From contig CM067370.1 in the NCBI GenBank assembly GCA_034401795.1, positions 58,701,333 through 58,765,332 on the forward strand: a stretch of DNA of 64,000 bases. The letters are read 5' to 3'. The stretch comes from Chaetoderma sp. LZ-2023a (taxonomy: Eukaryota; Mollusca; Caudofoveata; Chaetodermatida; Chaetodermatidae). The notes under the pieces were generated by a model. The model saw only the letters and a list, made by a program, of their open reading frames with translations, was not told the DNA's origin and did not search any database. Positions 12,061 through 24,004 of this stretch are shown one piece after another. The first letter of the stretch is position 1; every line of letters begins with the position of its first letter. Both the position numbers and the translations under genes were made by a program.

Positions 12061-13223
12061 CTTGCGAGGTTGTGAATTGTGACGTTTTTATGGCAACAGG
12101 CTGAGGCAGCAGCATGTGGGTAGTGTCAACTTTATCGGACATGATGTATTTCGCTCTGTAATGGCCGAGTCCGAAGACAGGACAGAGTTACTTTAGAGCG
12201 TGGATGACCAAGAAGGGTACTGTCGTAACGTGAATCAATCCATTATCGATCTCCCGTTCGGTAGTAAAATCCTACTTGATATGGATGACAGACTGCGGGC
12301 ATCTTGCTCTCTTAATAATATTGACTGTTATTATGTGTGGTTGACGTGTTATAGTTTAGCTGTTTATATACGACGTTTCCGGGTTGGGGGGGGGGTGTGT
12401 GTGGGATCCCCCGTAGTGCTTACTGTAGATGGCTGCGGTGTTGTTCCTCCTTTCCCTATGATCAGTTTTCCATAATCCTGATAAGGCGGTGGTTGCGGAA
12501 AATGTTGACTTGTGTTGATGATGGGGGTGATCTGTTGCAGGAAAGTCGGGGTTGCTGTGTGACGGTGGCGTAATGCAGATTGAGCATATCCAGGTTTCCA
12601 AGCTGGGGAATGCTGAGTCTGTTGTTATTGCGGAAAAGTCAGGTTGTGGAAAGTGATGAGGTCCCCGCATTCGTGCGGTGATGGAATGTTGCGGAAAAAG
12701 GTGTCTCTAACTTTTTCGATTATAAAAGCTGGGTGCATGCTAACCTGTTGTTGATGGTGTTGAATGTCCTCGTTATCATTTAAATAACCGGGTATGCGTG
12801 TGATGTTTGCACAACAGTGAATTTACGTATCCAGCCTTGCGGGAATGTGTGTTCTGTATGCTTTTGTCTTTCTGTGTCCTGATGTGATGTTCTGACTGCT
12901 CACAGGAGGGCCTGGTAGCGTGTTTGTTGTCAGGGATGCCCTTTGGATGGAGAGGGTCTCTCCCGTTACATGACGGTTGGTACTCTGTCATAATTTTTAA
13001 GTACTAGGAATATTTGAGCCAAGAGTCTGCTGAACAGGCTGCTTCCCTGTCCACCACCAGCAGGTGGGGGGGGGGCGGTTAATTACTGTGGTGAGATGAG
13101 AGACGCGAATTGGAATGGGGGTGGTGGTGCCTTCAGATGGGATGCACCTTGGAATGGGGGCGGTCTCGCGATTTGCGGATGTGGAGGGGTACACCAAGTT
13201 GTGCGGTTTTGCTGTTCTTCAAA
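12061..13223. other. No gene recognised; 3' side of the integrase frame
   Basis: Downstream of the integrase end on the minus strand. Frames such as 12670-12356 are Pro/His/Thr-rich and show no domain. Several G runs (12387-12394, 13067-13076) occur. Confidence 0.35.
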
Positions 13224-14150
13224 TCAAGCCAAGGCCTCATCAAGCCTCTTCACTTCCATGCTATTTATTACATGTTCCACCCCACAAGAAGCATGGCCTG
13301 GGGCATCCTCAGCCTCCGTTTGTGGTAACTCTATAATTGGGGTAATAGCATGAAGTGGTTGGGAGTGGGAAGAGGTTGGCAGAACAGCTTTTCTGCCATT
13401 CCCCTGGGACAGCACAAACGAGAAAGTCTTCAGATATGACTTCCCAGATCTTGTAGATCCACTCTGAGGAGGGAGAGGACGAGTACATATCTCGTTATCA
13501 TCCTCAGCGTTAGTCATATGTTCACCGGACTCCTGGCTTGGTAGGAGAGGGGTCGAACTGGCACCAGCGTGCTCAGGACTAATGTCGGGAATACCTCTTT
13601 CCATAGGAACATCCGTCTGGGTACCAGTGTCACGCGGAATTCCCAACCCAAGCTCTGCCACTGGGTCATCACTGACACAAGGATTAAGCCGATCGAAATG
13701 TATGACTGAGGTCAGCACATCCGAGGTGCGGATATTGTAGATCACGTCCGATTTCTTACCTACTACCACATAGGGGCCTTTCCACTGGTAACTCAGTTTA
13801 CTCAGCACGTTTGCAGAATGTCGCAAATTGTGAACCCAAACCATCTTTCCCTCCTCATGTGGGTATCCATGCACTCGCCGGTCATGCCACGTTTTCTGAC
13901 GCCAGTGTGCAGTGGATAATGTGCTCTCACTAGCTCATGGATATGTTCTATTCGCTGCCACATGAGCTCCATGTAGAGAGATGGTGAATTTTTTTCTCAT
14001 GGAATCCTGGGCATGGCCAGATCCAGGGGTAAGGCTAATTCACGGCCTAACATTAACTGAGCAGGGGTATAACCCGTGTTGGAATATGTCGAAGTGCGGT
14101 ACGCCATGAGCACGTATAGTACATAGGACTAAGCTGGTGTCTTGCCTATC
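13224..14150 (-). pseudogene. Ty3/gypsy integrase, C-terminal part
   Basis: Read from high to low coordinate, the segment around 14120-14000 carries AYRTSTYSNTGYTPAQLMLG, the conserved helix after the catalytic core of gypsy integrases. After a stop and frame change, 13874-13224 (216 codons) carries KMVWVHN, KLSYQWKGPYVVVGKKSDV and VIHFDRLNPC. These are hallmarks of the GPY/F C-terminal module that binds DNA. The catalytic D,D,E core is missing upstream of about 14150. The tail after residue 80 is acidic and Ser/Pro-rich, as in many gypsy pol ends. It reads opposite to the nearby gag relics, so this locus is rearranged. Confidence 0.8.
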
Positions 14151-14229
14151 GTGGTGCTCGTCAAAGGTACCTCGCCGATCTCTAAATCAGTGAGGTATTG
14201 CTGCAAGGGAGACTACTAAGGTGGTCACT

Positions 14230-14620
14230 TATGAAGTTTAATATAAACCATTATACCCCTAACAAAATATTATTATTGTGAGAGGAGAGTGCCTCACGCG
14301 GGCCTCCGTCACAGGAAAATGCCTTCCATGCCGAAACGGAGGAAGTGAGTTGGCAAAAAGGGCCACTCTCTTGTTCAAACATATGCTAAGTGTGTAGTGT
14401 GCGTCAACCTAGTGAAACTGTAAGTTACTGTGATGCACGCTGTACTACCTGTAGAAGGGGTGGATGATTTCCGGAGAATTGAGCACTGTCAACTTATGTA
14501 GGTTAAAGATACCATATTGGTAGTTGCCGCTTTATTTATGTGGTCCTTCTGATAGATCCTAAACTAACCTTTAGTTGTTAGGTCCATATTCCCTGCTTAG
14601 GCCGCAAGTTCCAGGGATTT
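14230..14620. repeat. Repeat block B, copy 2
   Basis: Matches 5870-6255 along its whole length with scattered substitutions. Non-coding. Confidence 0.6.
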
Positions 14621-14639
14621 CGGATAGCGGTCCTCAGAC

Positions 14640-15103
14640 TTTCCTCATCACAGAATTTTGGATGCTTCCGGACGGCCATTCTGGAGCAATATAATTAAAG
14701 TTATGGTGCCCGCTTCCGAACTTGTCTAAAGGGAACATCTCTGCAGAAAGGGCTGTGTGGGCCCGGGATGTAATTCTATGGAATGTAGAGCTTATGGTGA
14801 TTCTTGGTAGATGACTCGCCGGATCTGCCAACCACACTGAAAAGTGGACTTCAATCTCCGTACTGCACGTCGTGTGTGTCTAATTAACTTTTTGACCACA
14901 GTCTGGTGGAACTTTGCTAGGTGCGCCGCAAGAGATATGCGACGCATACCGCACCATGTGCCAATTTATGTAACTGCCTAATATTATATACAGCCCTCTC
15001 TGTTAATGGGCAACCTTCAACTTTACTACTTCCGTCGCCTGATGGATAACTTTCTCACTTCCATATAAATTGTATACTAGTTACCAAGACTATCTAACAG
15101 ACA
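14640..15103 (+). mobile_element. LTR 3' portion in plus orientation
   Basis: The reverse complement matches 7621-8075. Examples are GACTGTGGTC.AAAAGTTAATTA and ACCAAGAATCACC. It ends at TCTAACAGACA, the end expected of the LTR, and a gag-like frame starts within about 100 bp. This looks like the R/U5 part of a 5' LTR for the plus-strand gag fragment that follows, with the intervening gag N-terminus deleted. Confidence 0.5.
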
Positions 15104-15109
15104 TTTCTT

Positions 15110-15815
15110 GGAACGGCAGACAAATAATCGCCCCAACTACACCTAATCAATGACGTAAATGATGTAAAAGTCGCCACTACCACCGAATCAAACACTGCAA
15201 CTACCAACACATCAGCAAACGAACAACATGCGCAGCATGAACAGAGCAGTCAGAATCACGCGTCTAGAGGAAGAGGGTGTGGCCAATCCCATCGCAGGTG
15301 CCACAACAACGCCCAAGGACACGGGAACCAGCACAACAACAACAATTGGCAAAACATGCACGAAAGACTAGGAGATCACCAAGCAGATCTCCGCACTCAC
15401 CAATCTCGTAACAACACTCAACACAATCGTAGCAGTCCACCACTAGACTGCAACCCACCACAGCTTCAGTACCGCCGCCAAACACGTGCTTTGGATGTGG
15501 TCAGCCAAGCCACTGGAAGGATCGATGTCCAAGCCGACCTCCATCTACAACTCCAACCGCTGACCGACATACCCTGCAGCCTGAGAATCTGTCAAACTAG
15601 CATGGGCACCAATTACAGAGTCACCGTGGTGCCCGTTTTCACAACCCGGCTCAACCGCGGCCCCTGAATCCCAATGTCAGGCAGCCATTTATACTCATCA
15701 ACACATTCCTATTACACCATGCACTCACCCGCAACCAGCTTCCTCCTTGTCGGTGCCTACGATGCACACCGCATCTGCAGCACTCCCATCTCCCCCATGC
15801 GGAAAATGTGACCCC
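15110..15815 (+). pseudogene. Gypsy gag C-terminal fragment with CCHC knuckle
   Basis: A Thr/Asn/Gln-rich stretch (15170-15350) leads to a CX2CX4HX4C zinc knuckle (CFGCGQPSHWKDRC) at about 15487-15528. The surrounding DNA is a diverged copy of 4510-5040, including the GGAACCAGCACAACAA and CTCCGCACTCACCAAT strings. Several frame changes are present. The fragment stops where the minus-strand LINE relic begins. Confidence 0.7.
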
Positions 15816-15828
15816 GCACTTTCCCCAT

Positions 15829-17090
15829 CTACTCAATCTTCTTTCCTATGTCGAGGTGTTCCTTAAACGCACTTAGGATGTCAGTTTCCTCAGTACAGAT
15901 TTTTCCCAGATGAGCAAGGTGATGTGCTCCCCTGTTGTCTGATGCACGTTGTTTTGCTATTAGTTGGAAGAAGGTTTGCCTGTCATATTCATGTGCCTCC
16001 ATGATCATATTACAGTGTTTACTACGTTTCTGTTGGCATAGCATCCGGATTGCTTGTCTTAGCAAATGCCTTGCTTCTTTTCGCTTATGGTTGGCTTCAT
16101 TTTCGGGATCAGTTGGCTTACCTGCACATATCCAGTTTCTGTGAGATTTCTTGCTTGGACTTGCCAAGGCTGATAACTTTGGGGTTCATACACTATTTTT
16201 CCTTGAGCATCCCTTCTTTCTTCGCTTTGTTGGGCACTCTGAGCCCAGAAAAGAGACACTGTGCATGGCATTTGAGAGCTGCTTTACAATCTGATGTGCT
16301 GCCAGGTTGTTATTGATCTCCAAGCTGCTGTCTGTTAGAACATTGTCAACCATGTCTTTATACTGCTCAACATCACAGTGTTTCCATTTTAATTTTATCA
16401 GGGATCTTGTCTATTTTGGGATGTTTTTGGCTGCTTGTGTTCGCTTTGGTTTATCACGGTCAATTATATCAGTGTGATCTGAGAGATTCAGGGGATGTTT
16501 CTCAGTTATTACGATTTCCTTTACCAAAGGCATAGATGGCCCGGTCAGCATCCAGTAGTCTATTTGTGATGATATTTGCCCACTTTCAGAACAGAATGTG
16601 GATCCAGTCGGATAGTCCTGTGGCGGGTGAATGTTGTGCTCACACATGGAGTTTCTTAGCTTCAGATCTCTTGGGACTTCTTGCACTCTATGGAGGGATG
16701 CATTCATGTCTCCACCTATGACGATGTGATGGGTTCTTTCATATTTCTCTATGAGCTCATGTATTTCGTCCAGGACTTCATCAAAGTCACATTCAGCTTG
16801 GGTGTTACCATGGGATGGCATATATACGTTTATAAGGTGGATCGGTACATCACTGAGTAGTTCTACTGCAGCAATCCGATAACTGTCATTATCTGTTTTC
16901 CTAATAAACTGATCAAGATCATCTGACCATAATATGGCGGTTCCACTATAGCCTCTAGCTGCCCGAAGTGGTGGGATTGGGTCGTTATCATCAATACATT
17001 TGGCATGAAAGTTGGAATTGGCATAAACTTTTGTTAGGATATCTTCAGCCTTGTAGATCTGTAGAGCCAGTGCTCCTGTAGAAAGATTAT
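15829..17090 (-). pseudogene. LINE endonuclease domain and linker
   Basis: Read from high to low coordinate, 17000-16411 is an apurinic-type (EEP) endonuclease: GTAILWSDDLDQFIRKTDND, then HLINVYMPSHGN, then VIGGDMNASLHRVQ, then SQIDYWMLTG, and finally LNLSDHTDI, which contains the SDH catalytic motif. Non-LTR retrotransposons use this nuclease to nick target DNA. 16271-15829 follows with a basic, Gln-rich linker (LLRQAIRMLCQQKR, FFQLIAKQRASD) that normally joins endonuclease to RT. The RT is absent: the relic stops at 15829 against the gypsy gag fragment. Frames change at about 16060-16160 and again upstream of 16821. Confidence 0.75.
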
Positions 17091-17109
17091 AGAGTTTTGC
17101 TGTGAGAGC

Positions 17110-19030
17110 AACCTGAGATATCCGATATTAGTTTCAGCATTTTTTGTGTTCAGTGTTGCATTATTAATCCTTCTGCCAGTCTGTGGTTCTGAGAGTAAGT
17201 TTACAGCATGTGTGTCTGCTGCTGTGGCATCTTCTTTATGGGCCAGTTGTGGCTACTGATGTCCGAGCTGGTGGAAGCTGTTGGTAATGTTGTTGAATTT
17301 GATTTGATCTGCGAAACTTTAGCTTGCATGTTCATATCAGGATGAGGTATTGCAGTGCTATTTTCTTAGCAGATTAGTGCAGCCGAGTCAATGGCTGGAG
17401 TTGTGTTGTTGGCTGCGAATTGGTTTGATGTGAGCTGGAAGGCAGAATTGCACGCATCTTGTTCATATATGAGCTGGCCACCATTAGTGAGCTTTGGACA
17501 GGTGGAATTAGCCCTTTTGGTGGTTGATGTCATACTGAAGCTTGGTGTAGGGCAGTTCTGGGTACTGCTACTTGTTGCACTAGGCCAGTCGACATTGATG
17601 AGCTTGGGATAGGCGGAAGTGGCCACTGTCGTGGTTGTGCTGTAGACTGAAGATGAGGAGCCGAGTACATGGTGTGGAATACCGGTAGTGTAGCTTGCTG
17701 TGGTGCAGGGTGGCACAATTTTTGCCTTGAAAATTTTCGATTAAATCATAGCTCCGAATTCCCAAAAATATAAACCGGGGTAACATGACAAGTCACCAAA
17801 ACTGTGACTTGGAATTTCTAGAAAAGGTTGAAATAAATGATACAAAATAGCACGAAATTAGAACACCATTTCATGCAACAAATTCTTACCGTCCTACGTC
17901 TATGCTTAATGTATACCTTATATCCATAATCGTGGGATTGAAATTATTAATTGGGACCGCCTAAATATTGCGTATAGTTTCATAAATATTGTTTATTTCA
18001 TCAAAATTTGACAAAATGTCACCGAGTAAAAGTATAAATCCTGCTTCCGCTTATAGCCTCCATTTGTATGACAAGTTTAGGTCATTACCTGAGTAGCGCG
18101 AAGATGCTAATATTAGTACCCGGGGAGATACTGCGCAATCCATATACATAGGACGTCCAATAGTGCAGTTTATAGTTGCTTTCAGAATGTACGATTTACA
18201 TTTAAGAGTAATCAACAAAGCGCACAGTTCAAAATACAACAATCTGGAATGCTGTTGCGTTATTTTCTTTAATTAGGCGAGACAACCAAATCAAAAAGGA
18301 AAAATTAGTACACAGCCTGAAATTACCAAAAGAATTTAAAATAATTATGTTCAGTGATTATTGCCTAACACTCTGCGACTAAGTATATACTTGGTATTCA
18401 CGACAGACTCGGGGTCTGCAGCGAAAGAAAGAAAATTATATGGCGATTCGATGGAGTAACTACAGCTGGTTTTCTCAATGACAAAGGTGTTACCTCGCGA
18501 TTGTTAGCTGATTTACCATAGAGCCTTGTGTTTTGATTAGGACTTAGTGAACACATGCGTGAAGCGATCAAGAAAAAACACAATGGATACATGCGTGAAT
18601 GGATTATAACTGTATTCTTTTACTGCTGAATGATGAGTTTTAAAATCTCATAGTCTGCTCAATTTGTTTACGATTTTTCAAATCTTTTTCAATTACATCG
18701 TAGAAAATTGCGATTTTGAAAAAAAATTCGCAATTTTCGATTAAATCGTGAAATTGTGCACGCCTGCTGTGGCCATGGGACTGGTCCCAATATGAGGGCA
18801 CTCTGGTAGGTTGGAGGCTGTGCTCTGCTCAGTTGCAGTCTGGGATCCACTGGTTGGAGATAGCCTTGTGGCCATACCCGAGGTGCTTGGATGGGCGTAC
18901 TCAGTAGCGGACCTGATGTCCAGTTGACATCCACAGAAGTTGGCTGCAAGTCTGGGCATGACAAGATCTGTTGTTGATTTTGCCAAGGTGTTCTCTTCTG
19001 TTGTCTTTGGCTTGTTCCACCATGTCACTT
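17110..19030 (-). pseudogene. Probable 5' part of the same LINE, low-complexity ORF
   Basis: Two Ser/Thr/Gln/Pro/Asn-rich frames on the minus strand (19028-18741 and 17716-17366) lie just upstream of the endonuclease domain. They become adjacent once the inserted element at 17706-18766 is ignored. This composition is common in LINE first ORFs, but no zinc finger or RRM is visible, so the assignment rests on position only. Confidence 0.35.
17706..18766. mobile_element. hAT-like non-autonomous element
   Basis: The left end CAGGGTGGCACAATTT and right end AAATTGTGCACGCCTG are imperfect terminal inverted repeats of the CAGGG-type typical of hAT elements. The 8 bp on each side (CTGTGGTG at 17698-17705, CTGTGGCC at 18767-18774) match at 6 positions, as expected of an ageing 8-bp hAT target duplication. 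The 1061-bp interior is AT-rich and has no transposase. It interrupts the low-complexity frame of the LINE, so it is the younger of the two. Confidence 0.65.
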
Positions 19031-19074
19031 CTTGAGTGTTTTCCTGTGGCCAAACTCTAAAAAATTACACCAGA

Positions 19075-19325
19075 ATTGATGCGGGTTCTAACGCTGGTTA
19101 GATAGTGACTTGTTAGACAATATGCATGAGTTGTGTCTATCATAAAAGTTTTCTGTAGTCATGTTTTGTTGTGGGTTCCAGTACTGGTTTAAAAAAATGA
19201 CATCGGTATTGTTGCGGGTTCTGATGCTGGTTGGCTAGCGAGTTGCTAGACAATATGCGTGAGTTGTATCTATCATAATAGTTTTCTGGAGTCGTGTCTT
19301 GTTGTGGGTTCCGGTACTGGTTTGT
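19075..19325. repeat. Direct tandem duplication, 133-bp unit
   Basis: GCGGGTTCT occurs at 19081 and 19214, and the matching units continue through GTTGTGGGTTCC.GTACTGGTTT (19174-19191 and 19307-19324) with few differences. It lies directly beside the LTR at 19339. Confidence 0.75.
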
Positions 19326-19338
19326 GTCATATCTCTAC

Positions 19339-19492
19339 TGTACGGATTTAATTTGGATTTAACCTATGACTTTACTTTGGAAATAAGACATACAATCTAA
19401 TTTAACAGGTAGCCATTTAATTGGTCATAAAACAACAACGTTCACATCGTTGCTAGATAGTCGTCAGATTACTAACGTTGACAGACACTACA
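19339..19492 (-). mobile_element. 3' LTR of a compact gypsy element
   Basis: On the minus strand it starts TGTAGTGTCTGTCAACG and ends TACA. 19345-19492 matches 25557-25704 base for base apart from a handful of substitutions and has the same length (148 bp). The polypurine tract at 19495-19507 sits on its internal side, confirming minus-strand orientation. Confidence 0.8.
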
Positions 19493-19494
19493 AT

Positions 19495-19507
19495 CCCTCC
19501 TCTCTTT
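19495..19507 (-). other. Polypurine tract
   Basis: AAAGAGAGGAGGG on the minus strand, two bases before the LTR start. This is the expected plus-strand primer site of an LTR retrotransposon. Confidence 0.7.
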
Positions 19508-19789
19508 GGTTAGAAAGTTATCCTTAATAAACTTTTGATTATGACGTCAGAAAACAAAACTAGTGAGAATTATTAAAACAATCAAGAAATATCTACCTAA
19601 TGTTTATAGATAATACGATCAATGATATCAGTTCCATGAACATAGAACTTAGTTATTGTGTATCATTACTTTACATAATACCATTTTAATCGTTGTCAGT
19701 ATTATGATTGTTATGAAACCCTTCATATGCTTTTTGTGTTAAAATTAAAGTTTGCAATAATATATGCTACTGATAGCATAACACAGTTA

Positions 19790-21264
19790 TGGTTATTACT
19801 TTATGGCAACATCTCAAAATCTTTGTATCGAGATGGTACCTTTCTCGAACCGACTGGTCTTGGAGAATAATCAGAGGTGGAACAATCTGGTGAAACATCA
19901 GTGTTTTGTGACGTATGATTATGATGCTCTGGTTCGTTGGACTTATTATCATTAACAGACAGAATTCCCATGGCACGGTCAACATGATAGCTCACACCAG
20001 GGTGATAAATGTCAGAATTGTTTATTTCAGAATGTTTGATTTTTCAATAAATTTCTTCACATGAGTTGAATTTCGTCTATACGAAACCCCTTCAGGTGAC
20101 TGAACAACTACACTGTTACCTGACTTTGACACGTCCCGATATGGTCCTGTCGCAAATGTATGTGTAAGTTTATTCTCAGGTCTCTGCTTGAGTAACACCA
20201 GACCACCATAACCAATGTCATTATCATGAGCTCTGCATTTGTTGTCAGCATACACCTTCCCTCTTTCCTTTTGCTCACTGTCATGATCATGAATCTCATT
20301 GTCATCTGATGTATAGTCATCGATTCCTGGAATTCTAGTACAAACTTTATGATGAAATAATAGTTCAGCAGGACTAACTCCAGTAGTACTATGGCGAGTG
20401 GTTCAATACATTGTCAAATATGAGTTAGGTTATTCCTTCCAGTCTTTCTTTTCAATCTGAGAAGTTTTAATTCGCTTTAACAAAGAACGGTTCGGTCTTT
20501 TGACCTCACCATTAGCCTGCGGCCATAGAGGTGTAACTTGCCTATGATGAATGTCCTGTTCAGTGGTATACGTTTTGAATTGTTCACTTATAGATTGTGG
20601 CCCATTGTCAGTGGTTATCGAGAGTGGTAAGCCGTGTGCGAGGAACATTCACTTAAGACTGATAATGATTTTATCAGCAGTTGTAGATTTCATAACATCT
20701 ACCTTGATATACCTACTATAGTAGTCCACAACGATGAATAAGTAATGGTAATGACGTACTCATAAGATCTGCTGTGACATGTTGCCATGGCCCGTTTGGT
20801 AATTATATTGTCTTAATAGGTTCTGGTGGAGCAGGCAAGCTAACGATTTGACACGAACGACACGTTTTACAGAACTGTTCAATTTCTTTGTCTATGCCTG
20901 TCCACCAGATTTTACTACAAGGCCGACGTTTCATGCACACAATACCTGGATGTCCTTCATGAGCAAGATGTAGAATATGTTCACGTAGCTGTAGTGGTAC
21001 AGCGATTCTAGTACCACGCAATACTAACTTTCCAATATTACAACGTTCACTTTTGACTGGAAGGTACTGTTTATTTTGAAGCTTATGCCATTTCCCGAAT
21101 TTAACACACTTTCGAACATTTGACAGTTCGACATCGTCATCTGACGCACGTTCTATTTCACGAGTTGACAAAGCTGATGGTGTTGCATTTTCTGCTATGA
21201 ATCTGATATAGTTCTCGTTGTCAATGATAACGTCATTTGGTTCAGTTTGCGTTAAATGCGACAA
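19790..21264 (-). pseudogene. Gypsy integrase
   Basis: Read from 21264 down: an HHCC zinc-binding domain (REHILHLAHEGHPG ... FCKTCRSCQ) at about 20990-20830; then, after a gap of decayed sequence, the core segment GLPLSITTDNGPQ with the second catalytic Asp (about 20630) and LWPQANGEVKR with the catalytic Glu (about 20510); then the GPY/F-type module (FATGPYRDVSK, about 20150) and a basic tail RKVPSRYKDFE near 19830. The enzyme inserts element DNA into the host genome. Frames are broken at least near 20800-20650 and 20430-20260. The first catalytic Asp falls in the broken stretch. Confidence 0.85.
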
Positions 21265-21363
21265 ACAATCTCAAACATTCTTTCTTCCCGGAATGTGCCG
21301 TACTTTAAACCGATAGGGTTGCAATCTGAGAACCCACCGTTCGATTCTTGTACTCGGTTTTGA

Positions 21364-22141
21364 TCATTTTGAGTAGATGAACTCTAGTGGCTTGTGGTCG
21401 GTCAACAGTTCAAACTCTGCCCCATACAAATACATATGTAATCGTTCACAAGCCCACACAATTCCTAATACTTCTTGCTCAGTCTGGGAATACCGTTTTT
21501 CAACATTACTGAAAGTTCTACTAGCATAGCAGATTACTTTCTGTTCATTATTTTGTTCTTGAACATGTACTGCAGCGAGTCCGACAGGGCTTGCATCCAT
21601 GATAATATACGTTTTGGCATCGCGATTGTAATAGCCTAGCGTGTGCGCATTTGTAAGTCTTTGTTTTAGCCCAACAAATGATTGCTCTTGTTCAGGACTC
21701 TAGTCAAAATTTCATTTTTCTTAGTTAATTTTCTCAGCGGTTCAGAGATGGTAGCCAAGTGTGAATGAATCTAGCACTAAAGTTAACTAAGCCCAAAAGG
21801 CTCCTAACTTCAGCTGCTGTTTCAGGCCTATGTGTTTGAGTTATCGCTTCAATTTTGGACTTAGCTGGCCCGATACCACGTGCAGATAATAAATGACCCA
21901 TGAATTCCAATTCAGGCATATTGAATTTGCACTTTTCTTTGTTTAGGGTTAATCCCTTATCACTAATCTGCTGAAGAACAATCTCGAGTCGTTCATTATG
22001 TTTTAGACAGTAGTACCATGTACTATGATGTCATCAAAGATATTGTGTGCACCATCACAACCTTGAATAACCTGTTCAATGACCTTTTGATACATTTCAG
22101 GTGCACAGCATATGCCAAACATTAACCTTTTGTATTGAAGC
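21364..22141 (-). pseudogene. Gypsy reverse transcriptase C-terminal half and RNase H
   Basis: The coding relic resumes at the insertion junction with LQYKRLMFGICCAPEMYQKV, followed by the RT active site FDDIIVHG (about 22030). ELEFMGHLLSARGI and VRSLLGLVNFSARF (21919-21734) are the thumb/connection. MDASPVGLAAVHVQE (21600) and LLTDHKPLEFI (about 21385) are the RNase H motifs holding two of its acidic residues. Together with 24861-25008 this is one RT. Frame breaks occur at about 22010 and between 21730 and 21600. Confidence 0.85.
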
Positions 22142-22149
22142 TTTACCGG

Positions 22150-23030
22150 CCCGGCTGCCACCAATTTGAGCACTGATTTGATCCACACCCATGTTTGCCA
22201 CATGCGCTGGAGGGCAACCATGTCTGACTCCAGCCAAAGTTGGTGTTCCCACTGACTGGTAATATCCTGTAAGTGGCTTCGAAGCATGGCTAGTTTCAAG
22301 CTCTGGTAGTGTGACATTATTACTGACAGGCTCTGGCTTTATTTTAACATCCATCCACCTAGCATTTGCAATATTTAATCTATCAGTGCTAGCTTGGTTT
22401 TGTGATGCTGTTGCATCTGTATACCCAGCTAGCAACTGCGCTATTGCGGCCATTGTTGCCGCAACCCCTAAGGCAGTGATAATGCGCTTAGGTCTTCTCT
22501 TGCCTGTTCCTGTGAGTCAGCCATAGGCCTGCCATGTGCATTAACTGGTAGTGTGTTTTGCGCATGGTTACATAGGCCAATTCGTCTCAGCCTTGGCAGA
22601 GAAGAGCTCTGTTCATGGGCACTGTATGTAGGGGTGTTCAGACCCAAACCATCATTACTATTGCCCATAAAGCGTTCATGATCTATTGAAAATGATTCAT
22701 TGACGCTCATGCCTGGCTGTGGATATGCCAGAATATTTGTCTGCTCCATGGCAGTCGGTGGTGCCTCAAAATTATTTATCGTGGGACCAATACATGTCTC
22801 ATTGGTGTCGCAAATGCTTCCCACCTCATGCTGCTTTTCAGCCTTTGGCTGAGGTGTTATTCCATACACAGATACAGTGTTCCTGTGGGGCTCCAGATTC
22901 AAATTCGTACTACTAGCGTTGGTAGTACTCACTGGGTGTACATCACCGGTAAGCTGGCGAATGTTAAGCCTTGGTGCAAGCTGTTGTACTTTCCGTCACA
23001 ACGCATGTAGTGGATTGAACTGGCCTTCCA
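22150..23030 (-). pseudogene. Unrecognised Gln/Asn/Pro-rich frame in the insertion
   Basis: Two long minus-strand frames (22932-22468 and 22453-22097) plus an upstream stretch starting [10 protein letters not shown] near 23030 encode a Ser/Thr/Asn/Gln-rich protein with one TGA near 22997 and a frame change near 22460. The composition recalls gag or LINE ORF1 proteins, but I see no zinc finger or known domain. The frame runs into the insertion edge without a stop, so the source element is truncated there. Confidence 0.3.
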
Positions 23031-23046
23031 TAGTGTAGGTAATCTT

Positions 23047-23052
<6 letters not shown>

Positions 23053-23118
<66 letters not shown>

Positions 23119-23152
23119 ACGCACACGCACACGCACACACACACACACACAG
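23053..23152. repeat. (CA)n microsatellite
   Basis: About 100 bp of CA dinucleotides with a few ACACGC variants near 23108-23136. Confidence 0.95.
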
Positions 23153-24004
23153 CGCCAAAATTCAAGCAGAATATGGTGTTTATGCAGGCTCTGAGATGTA
23201 CAAAACACTGTTCAAGGGGCGTCACTCTGCGTGGTAATGTGTTGTTCGTGATACGAGTTGTCTCCCTTGTATCGTCACACAGGCTTGATATTATTTCAAC
23301 CGACGCTAGTGTAATATCATGAATAGTTGCAGTAACTATTGAGCAGGACTACGTTATTAGCAATGTTACGGTGACCCTAATGCTCTTGCAAAATTCACAT
23401 ACATACAAATATACTTGTGTGTATCTTGACAACAACTGGTTAACTTGTGTATGCTGTCAATGGGGTCTCTTGGTGATTTCAAGTCCTAGTGACTCTGTAA
23501 TTTTGTTGAAATCACCCCACGATGAACGATACTCCGTTTCGTCTGGTCTAAGCAAAAATATGCATGACCATGTAGTTTTTAGAGAGAAATATTTGTGCTA
23601 ATCTGTGTGTATGAGCATAGGACTATGTGCGTTATTTAATGTGATCAGCTAGCTTTTTGAGTTGTAGATGGTGTGTTTTGTATGCTAGAATTGAATGTTT
23701 GTTCGTATGTTTGTGTGTGTAATGTGTATGTGTGATCATGTCCCAAAGTAAACCGGATGCTGAATAGATTCGTCCTCGGATGGAACCACGCAACATACGG
23801 ATTACACAATCAAAACAAAATTGCTAGAATTAGAATCTTTCGGACTTTTCAATGAGTCTATGGAGGGATGCAACCCGTTCAGAGTTCGTCCTCGGACGGA
23901 CGCAGTCACCATACGGGCTGCCTAATCAATCAAAATCAAACAAGTGCACGCTGGTGCCTGCTCGGATGATGGCCAGAAGAGCAAATGGGTCCCAGGACCC
24001 TAAA

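Noticed and set aside
22929..23225. Frames encoding Cys-Val repeats
   Set aside because: Translation of the (CA)n microsatellite.
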